A stretch of 64,000 nt of DNA, taken from Mikania micrantha (taxonomy: Eukaryota > Streptophyta > Magnoliopsida > Asterales > Asteraceae). The stretch covers positions 66,099,030 through 66,163,029 of the forward strand of contig CM018683.1 in assembly GCA_009363875.1 (NCBI GenBank), in the 5' to 3' direction. Positions 10,206 to 23,400 of the stretch are shown in pieces. A model generated the notes under the pieces. It ran no database searches and was not told where the DNA came from. It saw only the letters and a program-made list of their open reading frames with translations. The first letter of the stretch is position 1. Every line of letters starts with the position of its first letter. The translations under genes were made by a program, and so were the position numbers.

Positions 10206-12783
10206 CATGATGCCTGATTAACCAATCAACCAATCAACCAGATGCTTTAAAAGTTATTTTCACAAAAATTAAGTAAAATAATGTTAAAATTAATGCAATT
10301 TTACTCCCTTGAGGCCCACACATATATATATATATATTATACGCTCAAACCTCAAACGGGGCCACTTTTGGGTATTAAAGATGTGTTTATTAAATTCAAA
10401 CCTTGTTTTGGGTTTGAAAATGGACCGATCACCCAGTTGATTTAGAAATAAATAGAATTGGTGAAATGAAGACCAATTTAAATGAAAAAGAAACTGTGAC
10501 AAGTTTTTTCATATGTCCCCGTCTATGGAAAGAATGTTTTTAGTTTAAAACATCTCGTATGCCAAGGATTTGAAGTAGAATTCGATGGGGATGAATGTAA
10601 CATAAGGGGAATGTTTGATGAAAACATAGAAAAATAAAAAATTGATCTTAATATGTTTAATAATAATCAATTAGAAGAAATTATATATATATATATATAT
10701 AGACAGCGGTCTTCATAACCGCTTTAAAGATCGATCTCAACCATCTAAATAAAATTAAACTCAATCTAGGCCGTCTAAATTCGACAGTTGGGCGGTTTTC
10801 TGGCGGTTCCAGGCGGTTCTACGCCCTTTCTCATCCTCTCCATCGGTTAACGACGGTTTCATGCCACTCCATAAAATCTGCCGAGTCATATTTACTGCCA
10901 TTGAAGCCATCGTTGGAACTCTAAAGTTAAACTTTAGGGGATGGTGGAGCAGCATTAACCTGCAGAAGAAGAACAATAAGCTGTCATAGGTCAGAGCTCC
11001 AATTAAATTATGTACTTACAGAAATTGGAGGAAGATGTGAAGCTTATGGCTTGAAGACCTTTTAATTTGAACCTTTCTGGTAATGGCCCTAGATCTTCTT
11101 ACAATAATCTTAATTCTGGTTATCAATTTTCTTTTGTTTTATTTTCTTAAATTTGTGATTTGGTTGTTAATTGACATTTTAGAGTTGTTAATTTGTGGTT
11201 AGCATGCCACTGAATCTTCTTCCACTAATCCCAATTCAGGTACTCACTCAATTTTTTTGTTTTATTTTCTTATATAAGTGATTTGGTTGTTGAATGGCAT
11301 TTTTGGGATGTTAGTTTGTGGTTAGTATGCTACTATGCCCTGTTTTAGAATATGAAAATGAGGATTTACGTCTTGCTCAATTAGTTTTAGGGTTTCTAGA
11401 TATGATTAATTGTTTTTTATACTTTTAACCAAGAGAACACGTGGTTAGCAAACTTACAGACTTGCTCCTTGATGGTCTAGCAGATGATCGTGTGTTATCA
11501 TCATGCTGGACAGATTGAACTTTGGGTGAGCAAGAAAATTTTTTTATTTATAATTTATGTTCAATATGTTAAAGAGATAGAACAAAACACCTAATGTGAA
11601 TTAGTAATTCAATTGTTTTGTTAAAATCCTTCATAACTACCATATTCAAATCTATCATTTAAATTTCTTTACAATAAGCAAAAAAGTTATTTCTTGATAA
11701 TGTGCTACTTTTATGTTTGTTTAGTAAAAGACATTGCTAATTTGACTGTTTTCTTTACTCACATCATGTGGTTTACATCTTTTTATTTGATTAGTGTGTT
11801 TTATTTGTATTTTTGATAAAAAATTTTAACTTTGAGATGATGATGATACAGGGAGTTTAGCATTTCAAGGAAGACCTTAGTTTGGACAACAATATTACTA
11901 GCAATATGTCAATCTTATTTTTATTATTGGAAGAATTCAAATCTCTTATTTTGCTCATGTTCGTTTTAGATTTTTTTTTTCATCTTTCTTTATTTTTACC
12001 ACCATCTTGAATCCATAAGTTGTAACTCATAAAGATAGATTCATTACTTTACTTCTTGATTCAGATAGTGGAGGAGTGGTAGCAGATGATCTAGCGAATG
12101 TTGCCAATTTACGAACCATTAACACACAAGATTTCAGGCAACAATGTTGCAATGTCATCACAACTGAAGACACTGAAAGATTGTATGTAAAGAATTGCCA
12201 AGCTCGACTCCACCACCAAAGGAATCCATCCTTCTTTTAAAAGATGAAATATCACCTCAAAAGATTGCTTCATATGAGCTACTGCAGCAATTCAAATGAT
12301 CTAAAAAGCATATAACCTTCTGCTTGCAATGCCTAATGGCAATAGATTAAAACAAACAGTGACATTGATGTTATAAGCTTTAATGTTTTTGAAGTTGATG
12401 AAGTCCACAGTTTCTTTCCCCAGCATCCAATCAATTTTGGCTGATTCAAAAGCTGCAAGTAGTTTAACTTTAGACTCTGCTTTCTGTGATACTTGATTTG
12501 ATCAAGCCCATACTTGTCCTCTCATAAGCATACTCTTTAATGGGTACATAATATTCAACAGCTTCTGTACAAAATGGTATTCCATTATGGTGTCGGGGTC
12601 TTATGAAGGGTCATGTGGTTCCTACTTAAGGAATTCTTGAGTATTTTTACAAGTATGTTGATTTTTGTCTAATGATCTTCTACCTTGTAATTTATGTTCA
12701 GATAACATGTACTTGATAAACATCATTGTTATTGTTTCTTTTATATATATATATATAGGAATTGAATCCTATGAAAACCCAAC
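10206..12783. other. Gene-free AT-rich interval
   Basis: No supportable gene. It contains (TA)n microsatellites at about 10319-10338 and 10681-10702. There is a short open stretch near 11420-11520 (KLTDLLLDGLADDR) and another at 12060-12240 (VADDLANVANLRTINTQDFR), neither of which I can assign. Confidence 0.6.
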
Positions 12784-12985
12784 CTTAGAGAGAAAACCCT
12801 TAAACCCTATGTGAGCCACTCATTTGGAATCTTGAAAATAAATATGTGCTCCACATTAACCAATGTTAAAAATGATTTGTTTATTCAAAATCTACTTTTT
12901 TATTCAGGTTTAATTTGGACCACATATTTATTTCCAAGATTCCAAATGAGTGGCTCACAAAGAGTTTAAGGGTTTTCTCTCTAAG
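12784..12985. mobile_element. Foldback MITE, about 200 bp
   Basis: The left arm from CTTAGAGAGAAAACCCTTAA to about 12850 is repeated in inverted orientation at about 12920-12985 (...GGGTTTTCTCTCTAAG). The arms include AGTGGCTCA/TGAGCCACT and TTGGAATCTTG/CAAGATTCCAA. They are near-perfect over about 65 bp around a short AT-rich loop, a typical foldback structure. Target duplications are not obvious in the TA-rich flank. Confidence 0.75.
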
Positions 12986-15900
12986 TATATCTTAACTACT
13001 TTATAATAGATATTGGAGAGATGAAATCAAATGTGTTAAAAATTAAGAAAATTACATCTAAACAAGCATGTGGTACAACCCAACAAAGCTTAATTCCAAT
13101 CCAACATATGCTTAAACGTGAAATCGGATTGAAACCCTGCTTTATGCTTTCCATCTCCCCCAATTTTCCTTTACCATTCTCGGTATTTTCTCTCCAAAGC
13201 AGGTAGTCATTCGTTCCATCATCGTTCCCCTTTGATTTTCTTACCTTAATCGGTTAATTTCTCAAGTTCTATTGCACATTCTACGCCCCAGTGAAAATTT
13301 TGAATTCCCGCTCTCTGTACTGAGCCTTAAAACCCTATTTTGCTTGCTATTCAAAACTCATTTCATCTCCATTTTCTCAGACCACCTCGAGACTCCAAGC
13401 TCCATCGCCGATCAATTTTACATCAGTTCGACTACTACTTTTTAATATCGTCGTCTCACTTGGTGCAGACATGGAATGATTCTTGGCTCACTGGTATGTT
13501 CTTCCCTTTTGATTTTACTTAGGGTTTTTCCTCTTTTTTGATTAAATTATCTACGTGGGTTTCTGTTAGGTGTTGAAGTTCTTTTATTTTTGAATCAATT
13601 CAAGAGTAGTGGCTGAAGTCTTTTACTGGTTTTATGAATTTGAATTTGGTTTGCACCAACTATTTATGAATTGTTCATGTTTCATTTATGAAATTAGGGT
13701 TGTTTAAAGAAGTTGTGAGTTCACGAAGGGTGCTCATAAATTGAAATTTTGAACTTAATTTGGATCCTGTTCTATCTGTTTTATTTTTCCTTCTTACAAG
13801 TATGGTTAACATATAGGAATCTGTAGATGGTATCAATTGAAATGAGTGGTGATGATTAAGACCATCATTTACAATTTGAACAGTTTTTCACGTTTATATT
13901 TTTAATTGACCGGGTATTGTTTGCTTAGAATGCTTTAATTTTCAAATGTGTATATTAAGGCTATCATCTTTTTTATATGTTATGTTGTTTACTTTTTTAC
14001 CAGGTGCTTCTATGGTACTTCTATATACCAGGTAAGAAATTAGGTTGACAAGTGGCCATTTAATGTTTGTTCAAGACCTATACATTTTAACAAGACCATT
14101 TTGTTTAATACGTTCAAATTGATGTATAAACTATATAGAGATTGTTTCCACAACCTGTGCACAGATAAGGCCCTTTGTTCAAAATTGACATGGATCTCAG
14201 TCTCGGGTAAGTTCTTTCCCTTTTTGTTTTTTCTCAGGGTATTTTTTTCCTCTTTTCGATTTGATTGCCAGTATGAGTTTCGTTAGGTGTTGGAATTGTT
14301 TTGACTTCGAATGAAATTCTTCCCCTCAGCTGAAAATTGAGTGCTGGTTATGTGTTTTTTTATTACAATTTTACTAATTAATAACTTTTTGGATTCCAGA
14401 TTTATTAAAGTAGTTTTGAAACTCAGTTGCAATGCGTTTCATGTTTATTTTCCACTCTATGATTGCAGGCTATAATGTGATTTGTTCAACATGAGTAATC
14501 ACATTTTTCTGGTGAGTGTTTTGGTTAAATATTTTCTCTATTTTTATTTTTAGGATAGTAGTTCTCATGATGAAATTTAGAGACTAAATTGGTATAACAT
14601 AAAGCTCTAGATAGATATGTAAATGAGCTCTTTGTTTCTTATTGGTTTAGTTTTTGTCTTTAGTTATGTTACCAAGCTGATTAAAGCCATCAATGAGTAT
14701 GAAGGTGAAGATCCTCTATGACCATGGCTTTGGTAAGTTCTATTCCATGTAAAACTCTCAAGTCAATGCATGCTACCTTGATTTTATTGGTATGTACTGG
14801 TCATTTTGTGAATTCAATTTAAGTTAGCTGATGATTTTTTTGTTATGTCATCTTAACTTGTGCCTTGACAATTGTGAATGTTAAATGACTCAAATTTACA
14901 TCAAGGCTCAGAATTGTGATGATTCACAAATTGTTAGTTTTTTTGATACAATTAAAATCAGCCAGACACATTAGTTGTTTTACTTATCATATATTTATTT
15001 GTTTAATTTTGGTGATTAGGTTTTAATTTGTAGCTATTTGATCTAATTTGGATCTTTTGATAATATCTAGTGTTTTCAAAGACCTATGCAGTTCACTCAC
15101 CCTAGAATAATTGGAACTACTTGTGTTGATTTGTTTCTGATGGGTCTAACAATTGTCTATCTGGTGAAGTTCAGATTTTGTTGTTAACAGATTTTGTAAT
15201 TGATGCATCTCTTGTTTTGGTGAAATTGCTGAATTTGGAGCTTGAACAAGCGGTTAAAACAAATGCTTCTTTTTTTATCAAGGTTTTTGGCTTGCGCAGG
15301 CTGCATTTGGGCGAATCACCGAATGTGAGTTGACTTGGGTTCTGATTATTATGTTTTATAGTTTTTTTTAAAGAAAAGCTTTAGATTTTGGATAGAATGA
15401 TGTTCTCTATTGGTATTTTTTTTATGCGAACTTAATTTGGTCAAGTATAAGATAATCTTTATGAATAATAATATGTTTAGGGGTGTTTAATGCATTGGTT
15501 TTATGTTTATTTGGTCGCCTATTTACTTTGTTTTAAGTTGTCCTTATTGCTTTGTATCTTAGATGTCAAATTTATCAAAAAGCTTTTAAAGTAATTAAAC
15601 GTTCAGGTGCATATACATGGATTCAATCAGACACAAAAGTTTTCCAATTTTATTCAAGCAGACCCAAAAGTTCTCCAATTTTACATGGATTCAATCAGAC
15701 ATAAATATTTCAATCAGACTCAATAAGCTTCTTTAGATTTTTTGTTATTTTATGACCCAAAAGTTTTCCAATTTTATGGCAGATGCAATTTTATGAATTT
15801 TTCTAGAAACATTAATGTGCACTTGATCGTGCAAGGCAAATCTATCTTTAATGTTTTTACGATGCTAATCTAAATCTTTGAACCATAATATTTTGGACTT

Positions 15901-16570
15901 GATGTTTGGAATATTTGTACATGACTGTCATATAGCTCCATCAACTTGTAGTCCCATGTTACCTATGATTTGACACCAAGTTAAACACGTCTGGTTATAA
16001 ATGATTAAGCTAATTTGACTTTAAGTTTTGCTATTTTTCCTTTTCAAGCCATCACTAATTCTGCTAATTTGACCTTTGTTTGTTCATTTTAAATGCTATC
16101 TTTCTTAGAATGTTTTAAAATTTTATTTTTACAGGGTGAAACAAAAAAAAATGTCATCTTTACATGGTATAAATGATTATGCTGCAACAAAGTTTGGTTT
16201 AGTTTGAAGGTGATGGTGCTATTTAAGAAAAAGTATGGCAATTGAACCGCCAACAAAAATCGGACTGCAATCTTTGTGTTTAGACCCCTTTCTAAATTGA
16301 TTTGATTCTCCAGGCTCTTATTTGAAGCACACTATTTGTTGGGTGTACATCACAGAGCAGATTGCTAATCCAATTGGGAATGAATGCCATCACGGTTAAG
16401 CAAAGGTCTCTTAAATAATTTTGACAAGAGTACTATGATTTATATTAATGATAACAACACTTGACATAGAACAAGCAAGCGTGCTTCGGAATAATAGTAT
16501 TGCAAGTGATGTTATGTCCACAAGAAATTACCCTTTAATGAAATAACAACTTTCATTTCGAGCAGCAAAA
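12986..16570. other. Gene-free interval with 5'-UTR-like composition
   Basis: The C/T-rich stretches at 13140-13520 (for example CATCTCCCCCAATTTTCC) look like a plant 5' UTR with introns, but no credible coding sequence follows. It may be the upstream part of the SRP-receptor-like pseudogene captured with it. Tandem-like phrases ACCCAAAAGTTTTCCAATTTT and ATGGATTCAATCAGACA recur at 15610-15790. Confidence 0.5.
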
Positions 16571-17290
16571 TTGGAATTTGTAAGACTGGATCACATGACA
16601 ACTAAGAAAACATGTGGCTACAATTTGGTTTGTTATGGTTGTTGTGTTTATGGTTATCTTCTGAAGGATGTTCATGTTTCTAAGGAACAACATAAGCCAT
16701 ATGTTGTGGTTTTTGTGGGAGTTAATGGATTTGGAAAATCAACTAATCTTGCAAAGGTATGCATCAACCAATTGAGCAATTTTTGCCATTTGGCATAAAT
16801 CCATGCAATTCTGTAAGACAACCTTAGTCTGAATCTAATTGTGCAGGGGGCTTACTGGCTTCAACAGCATGACATCAATGTCCTGATGGCTGCATGTGAC
16901 ACATTCCGACCAGGATCAGTTGAGCAACTTCATATTCATTCTCTATGATTTTTTGTCCTTTGTTAAGTAGAGTATGTTTTTAGATCCATATATTTGAAAA
17001 AGGCTACGAAAAAAGACCCTGTAATAGTTGACACAGCTGGTACTCTGGTAGAATGCATGTATTATTCATATACTTTCATGGATTATTTATTTAAAAAGTA
17101 TTATTGTTACATGTTGGTATGACATTCACAGGAAAATTTAAACATTGATGCGTACACTATTCAAGCTCATATATATCAAAAGTCTAGATCTGGCATTTTT
17201 TGTTGGTGAAACATTGGTTAGAAAAGATGCTGAATCAACTCTCAAAATTCAATCAGGTACTTTTTGATATATTTAACGAGTTTGGCCCAT
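16571..17290 (+). pseudogene. SRP receptor alpha (FtsY-type GTPase) pseudogene
   Basis: Exon-like islands follow the order of the SRP-receptor alpha NG domain. KPYVVVFVGVNGFGKSTNLA at about 16697-16756 holds the G1 P-loop and ends at a GT donor. AYWLQQHDINVLMAACDTFR then PGSVEQL (16850-16930) is the G2 region. FEKGYEK near 16990, VDTAG (17030) for G3 and FFVGETLVRKDA (17195-17230) follow. In the family these read GVNGVGKSTNLAK, AACDTFRSGAVEQL, VDTAGR and FVGEALVGNDA. Stops interrupt the frame after each island and the fourth G motif is not seen. There is no N-terminal X domain. It is a decayed, intron-containing copy, so a DNA-level capture or duplication rather than a retrocopy. Confidence 0.7.
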
Positions 17291-19825
17291 TATCAAAAAA
17301 CATAAAAGCTGATTATTAGCTGGATTTGCAAAGTGACGAGATGAGGCTTCTTTTGAGGCACTTATTGTTCATGTGTGAAGGTTTCTAGCACAGATTTTTG
17401 TTGTAAGAAATGACCTACCGATGGAAGATTGTTGCTTAGTGCAGGTAGAAATATTTTTGCTTTTATAGTATATTAAGTAGGTGGACACTTGAAATGAAAC
17501 TATAAATTAACATATGTCATGCAATGATCTTTATAAAGTAATGGTGTTTGTATGGCTTCTTAACAAATATAAAATTATGGTGCTTTGGCAGCCATGTAAC
17601 TTTGTATCTTTGTATAAAGATGCTTTACCAAGCACATGAAGCTTTAAGTGGGTATCACTATAAATCATTGCATTTTTTGGTGTTATTTGATTTTAAGGAT
17701 GTTTTTTTATTGTGTTTTTTTTTTTTAATTTTACTCAGTTATATATATATGCAGTTATGCAGGAGGGAGATGTGTGGGCACGTTAAAACAGTGGTGAAAA
17801 TTGAAAGTGAAGATGATGTTTCATGCAGGTTAAGGACTTAAGGTTAGTTCCAGAATTTATAAATTTCATTGATTATGTCATGCATCTCTTGAATTGTTCT
17901 ATGTATTTTGCTATCAAAAAAGTGGAAAAAGCCACAAAATTGAAATAAACTATTGGTGAATTGTAGAAGCCAATAATGAAGAAGATCATATTAGGTATTA
18001 ATGTGAAATATTTTTCCAATTTGTAGACCAAGGGAGTATTTCTGGAATGTAAATTAAGATCCACAAGAAGAAAATGACCCAAAGTTCAAATACCGGATAA
18101 CAAAAGGGTATTAAAATATAAGTAGCAAGCAAACGTAATGTTGGGCTGCATTTATTTGAAACCAGGACAAGATACCCCTGAGTTCAAATAACTTGGTCCC
18201 TGTTGTTGTCTCCTATATTTAGGCCCTTCAGCACCAATGTTTCTTGATATATATGTACTTGGTATCTCATGTTCCACATGACTTTAAGGAATGACGGGTC
18301 TTACAAAACTTTCAATTTGTTGGTTTCTTGATTTTAGCACTTACGCTTCACTCTTTCTTGATCCAGAAGGAATAATGCATTTTGCAGAAGAAGTTGAAGC
18401 AAACTGTTCTTGACCAAGATGAAGCCCAATTGGCCATTTTTTGTTCTTTCAAAACTTGTGTTTGACTTTGTTTGGGTCGAAGGGATCCTTTGTACTACAT
18501 TGTTTTCTCTTCCAAATGTTGCACGTATTCCATTATTTTGGTCTCTTGAAACAACATTTTCACCATAATTGCTGGAATCAAATCCTTTGTGCTACTTAAT
18601 AATCGAATCTTAATGAGTTTTCCTGATGGGTATCAAATAATCTTGCAAGATTCGTATCTGCAAGAAAAATTACCTAAAAAGCAAACACTTAAGGATGATA
18701 AAAATAAATGCAACCAACCATGAGCCTCCACTTCTCTTTTTTTTTTTTCATTTTCAAATTTTATTTTTTCCTTCCTTTCTTTCTTTGCCTTTCTTTTTCT
18801 TTTTCTCTTTGTTGCCTTCTGCAAAGCTATTGCCAAAACCTGGATAGTGGTCAAAATGTAACTTAGGACCAATCTACTCTTTTAATAGCATACAAATAGC
18901 AAATTATTTGAAAACCTATCAACCATAAACAACTTAATGAACATAAACAACTTAAAGACCTAAGATGTTAATGCAACAAAAGATAAATAATAGCCTCTTA
19001 CCGTCATACACAGAACATATTTTGGCATACACAGAACACAATTGAGGTTTCCTAAAACTTTAAAGCTGTTTTTTTATGAAGAATGATATAATTTGTGTGC
19101 TTGATTTTTTATTTTCCATGATCATTGTGCTTATGATGGATTTTTTTCCTTATTTGTGTGTATTATTTAATGAAGATTTATAAAACTCAAGTCATATCCA
19201 AAACGATGCTACGAAAAAGAACTAACAAGACCACTATCTATATCACGAGAACATATTAGTGAGAGATTGTTAACAGCAAAAGAACACATGTTGTATATTG
19301 TTTTTACCGCCGCCGCATCGCGCGGGTTTCCGATTAGTATATATATATACTTATATATCTTTCTTCCCATGTTTTATTTTCTGGATCAAGCATAGATGTA
19401 CATATAGTTACCTGTAATTTCACCTCCTTGATAAGACTAGGGTCTATAGTGCTAGAACAATATTTACTGCCTACTACCATAAAACTTATTGAGACTGATA
19501 AAAAAATAAAAATGATTAGGTAACTTCCTTTCCTCCTAAAACATAGCACAACCTTCATTCATCTCATTCATCTCATTTTGCTAATCTGAATACATATTTT
19601 TTTCTATTACCTTCGTTTTTCATTTATTTAATTACTGTTGTTTGTTGTATATTGTTTTTGCTGTCTTATGAGTTATACTATGATCATAACCAATACTGTT
19701 CTTTTGTTTAGTAGAGATAGATACAACTTTGTCATTATTACATATACCTACCCTGCCACCGGACGAGTATAAAACTAGTTTATAAGGGTTTTGATCAAAT
19801 TTTAGTAATTTAATTTAAGAAAGGT
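17291..19825. other. Gene-free interval with Helitron-end-like sequences
   Basis: No supportable gene. CCGCCGCCGCATCGCGCGGG followed by TTTCCGATTAGT (about 19310-19337) and ACCACCGGACGAGTATAAAA followed by CTAGT (to about 19777) resemble degenerate Helitron 3' ends. Neither has a clean hairpin. Pyrimidine-rich and microsatellite sequence occurs at 18720-18800. Confidence 0.35.
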
Positions 19826-20153
19826 ATGTTGGAATCATATCTTGAAGATTGTTATGATCATATGAAAAATGAAATGATAAATCATGATGATATTGAACAT
19901 GGTTTGGCTAATGATTTTGGAAAAGAAAATAAGTTTACTTGTGTAAAGGTTGATTCTATCACCATAATGATTGAGTTCCTTGATTGCCTTGAATATTTGG
20001 ATTTAGTGATCAAGTACAAAGAAATGTTTAACATTGGTTTTGACAACATGTTGGTTTGGTTTTATAATGAACATTTGAAGTTTGTGAATGAGAAAGAAAT
20101 ACTTGTGATAGATGGGTTTGAAGTAGAATTGCTACATTTTTATTTGATAGAGA
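19826..20153 (+). pseudogene. ARID-like domain protein, 5' part, split by element A
   Basis: An ORF starts at ATG 19826, encodes an acidic N-terminus (MLESYLEDCYDHMKNEMINH) and reaches FDNMLVWFYNEHLKF...LLHFYLIE where element A begins. Across the single AGAGA target site the frame continues at 24797 with KHMGGYMKITNEDKQF. The pattern F---L-WFY--HL ... LLHFY--E-HGGY--V---- is that of helices 1-5 of ARID/BRIGHT DNA-binding domains. I recall proteins pairing such a domain with a CCHC knuckle inside LTR elements of Asteraceae. The ORF's last 16 bases before its stop are LTR sequence, not gene. The ARID call is from motif spacing only. Confidence 0.5.
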
Positions 20154-20287
20154 TATTAGTCATTAGTTAAATATAGATATTATTTTGTATTTTGATATTT
20201 GTAATCTTATCTGTAAATAGACTAGGTCTATTATATATTTGAGATATTGGAATACACAGAGGGCAATCAAATTGATCCCTACTAACA
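20154..20287 (+). repeat. 5' LTR of element A
   Basis: 134 bp, ends CTAACA directly before the primer-binding site TGGTATCACGAG. One mismatch to the 3' LTR. Confidence 0.85.
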
Positions 20288-20441
20288 TGGTATCACGAGG
20301 CCTCTCCCTCCTGCCCTAATCGTCGCTGCACCCTCCCGCCCTAATCGTCGTTGCGCCTGTTTCCCACCACCAGCATCTCCGCCGATCCTGTTCATCGCTT
20401 CCCTTCCTTCTGTCGATTCTCTTCATCGCCTTCTGCCTACC

Positions 20442-23400
20442 ATGGATTCCAAATTGCACCCTGCAATCACGGTTACTAATATCAAGAACTTCATCCCTCT
20501 CACTTTGGAGATGGACCAAGCCAATACAGTTCTTGGGCGGAGCTATTCCGCATTCACTGCCGTGCGTTTCAAGTGACGGATCATCTGCTGTCTGACGCTC
20601 CACCAAAACCACCCCCTACGGCCGCCGCTTCTGACAAAGCTCCTCCCTCGCCTATCTCTGAGGAACTATGGTCTCGCATTGATGCTATCGTTCTACAATG
20701 GATATATGGCACAATTTAGAACGATCTTCTGCATACAATACTCAAACCTAATTCAACCGCATCTCAGGCTTGGAAGGCACTGGCCAACATCTTTCAAGAT
20801 AATCAGAACTCACAGGCTGTCTACCTTGAACACAAGTTTGTGACAACTCGACTTGACAACTACCCTAACATGGCTACCTATTGTCAAGCATTCAAGATGT
20901 TATCTGATCAGATGACCAATGTGGCCGCTCCTGTTTCCAACCAGCGTATGGTTCTTCAATTGCTTGCTGGCCTAACCGAAGCCTATGGCAACATTGCCAT
21001 GATGATACAACAAACCACTCCTCTTCCTGATTTTTATGAGGTTCGCTCCTGCCTAATTCTTGAAGAGACTCGTCAGTCATATCTTGCCTTCACAGCCGCC
21101 AATGCAGCAAACACAGCCTTACACACCAGCACTCATCCTCATCAATCTCAGTGAGCCCCCTCTCAATCCCTACCTGATACACCACAGTACTCTTCAAGGG
21201 GTCATGGTCGAGGCAAAGCTAGAGGTCGTGGTCGTGGCAGACCTGGTCATTATTCATCCTCCCTTGGACATGGACAACATGTTTCCAACCAAGGTGGCAA
21301 TTTTCAATCCAATCGCCTCACACTGACAGCCCAACCACCCTCCATGGCAGCCCACTTTCACCCAACAGTGGCCCAGCCCACAAGTTCCTTGGAATTACCC
21401 TCCCTGCCCACATCCAACAGCCCCCATTCCTCGTCCAGATCCTTCTCAAGGCCTGTTAGGACCTCGCCCACAGCAAGCTTATGCTGCCTCTGGCTTCACT
21501 GATCTTGAACGAGCTTTCCACACAATGCAGCTAAATCCACCAGATACTACGTGGTACATGGACACTGGGGCTACTTCTCATATGGCAAACACCTCAGGTA
21601 ATTTCTCGTCTTATGTCAACAAGGGTATTTGTCGGAACATTATTGTCGGGGATGGTTCAAAGGTTCCAATTCAAGGGCTTGGACATCAAACTTTATCTCA
21701 TCCTTTCCCACCTTTTCAACTCAAAAATATCCTTCATGTTCCTCATTTAATTAAAAATTTATTATCTGTTCGTCGCTGTACTATTGATAATAATTCTTCT
21801 CTTGAATTTGATCCTTATGGTTTTACTGTGAAGGATTACCAGACACGCATCCTTCTCCTCCGATGTGACAGCACTGGAGATCTTTACCCGCTCAGCTTCA
21901 ACCCTTCTTCCAAAGTCACCACTCCTTCCGTTTTTGCTGCTATCTCAGAAGACTTATGCCACCAACGCCTAGGCCATCCGGGACATTCCATTTTATCTAC
22001 TTAAATAAATGTTTAGATTTCAATTCTAGTTCTGTTAGAAACAAAATTTGTCATTCTTGTATTTTGGGGAAGCACATTCGCCTACCTTTTCATAATTCAG
22101 ATTCAGCAACAAATTTACCTTTTGATATTATTCATAGTGATGTTTGGACTTCACCAATTCTTACTTCAAGTGGTCATCGTTACTATGTTTTGTTTCTTGA
22201 TGATAAAACTAACTACTTATGGACTTACCCTTTGGCAAACAAATCCCAAGTCTTTAACACATTTGTCAATTTCTACAATCTCATACAAAGCCAATTTCAC
22301 ACAAATATTAAAACTTTACAATGTGATAATTGGGGGGGGGGGAATATGCAAATCATAACTTTCATCAATTCTGTAAAAACAAAGGCATCCTATTTCGATT
22401 CTTTTGTCCTCATACGTCTTCTCAAAATGGCAAAGCCGAACGAAAAATTCATTCCATCAACAACATCATTCACACACTCTTAGCTCACTCTTCAGTTCCA
22501 AACCGATTCTAGCACCATGCTCTTGAACATTCCACCTACTTGCTCAACATTCTTCCCACTAAAATTCTCTCCAACTCCAACCCCACAGCCTGTTTATACT
22601 TAAAACAGCCAACTTACTCTCATCTAAGAGTTTTCGGTTGCCTTTGTTACCCTCTTTTCCCTTCCACCTCAATTCACAAACTTCCTCCCCGTTCAACCCC
22701 TTGCATCTTTCTTGGTTTTCCCAGCCATCATCGTGGCTACAAATGCTACAATATCCAATATGGTCAGCTCATTATCTCTCGTCATGTCTTGTTTGACGAA
22801 ACAATCTTTCCTTTTGCTTCCCATACTTCATCCTCTTCTACCTCATATGACTTCCTTACTTCAGATCTTCATCCCCTTATATGGGCCATCCAAACTCCAG
22901 AAACTGAACCCACCCAACCCCCTCCCCCTAAACCTATCCTCACCTACCAAAGATGGCCCAAACCCATTCTACCACAATCCCAGCCGCCACCTACACCTGC
23001 TGCCCCAACAGCAGCCCCGAACAACCCCCCCCCCCCGAACCATTCACACCTGCAGCATGTCTGGCATTCATAAACCACTCCATCCAACCCTCATGCATAC
23101 TTCAATTTCCATCAGCCATGTTCCCAAATCCCCTTTCGCTGCCCTCAAAGACACGAATTGGAATCAAGCCATGTGTGATGAGTATCATGCCCTTATCGAT
23201 AATAACACGTGGAAATTAGTACCAAAATTGCCAAATATGAAAATTGTTCGCAGCATGTGGATTTTTAAGCATAAATTGCACTCTGACGGAACACTTGAGC
23301 GATATAAGGCTCGTTTAGTTTGTGATGGCTGGTCGCAACAGCTTGGCGTGGATTGTGGTGAAACTTTTAGTCCTGTAGTCAAACCGGCTACCATACGGAC

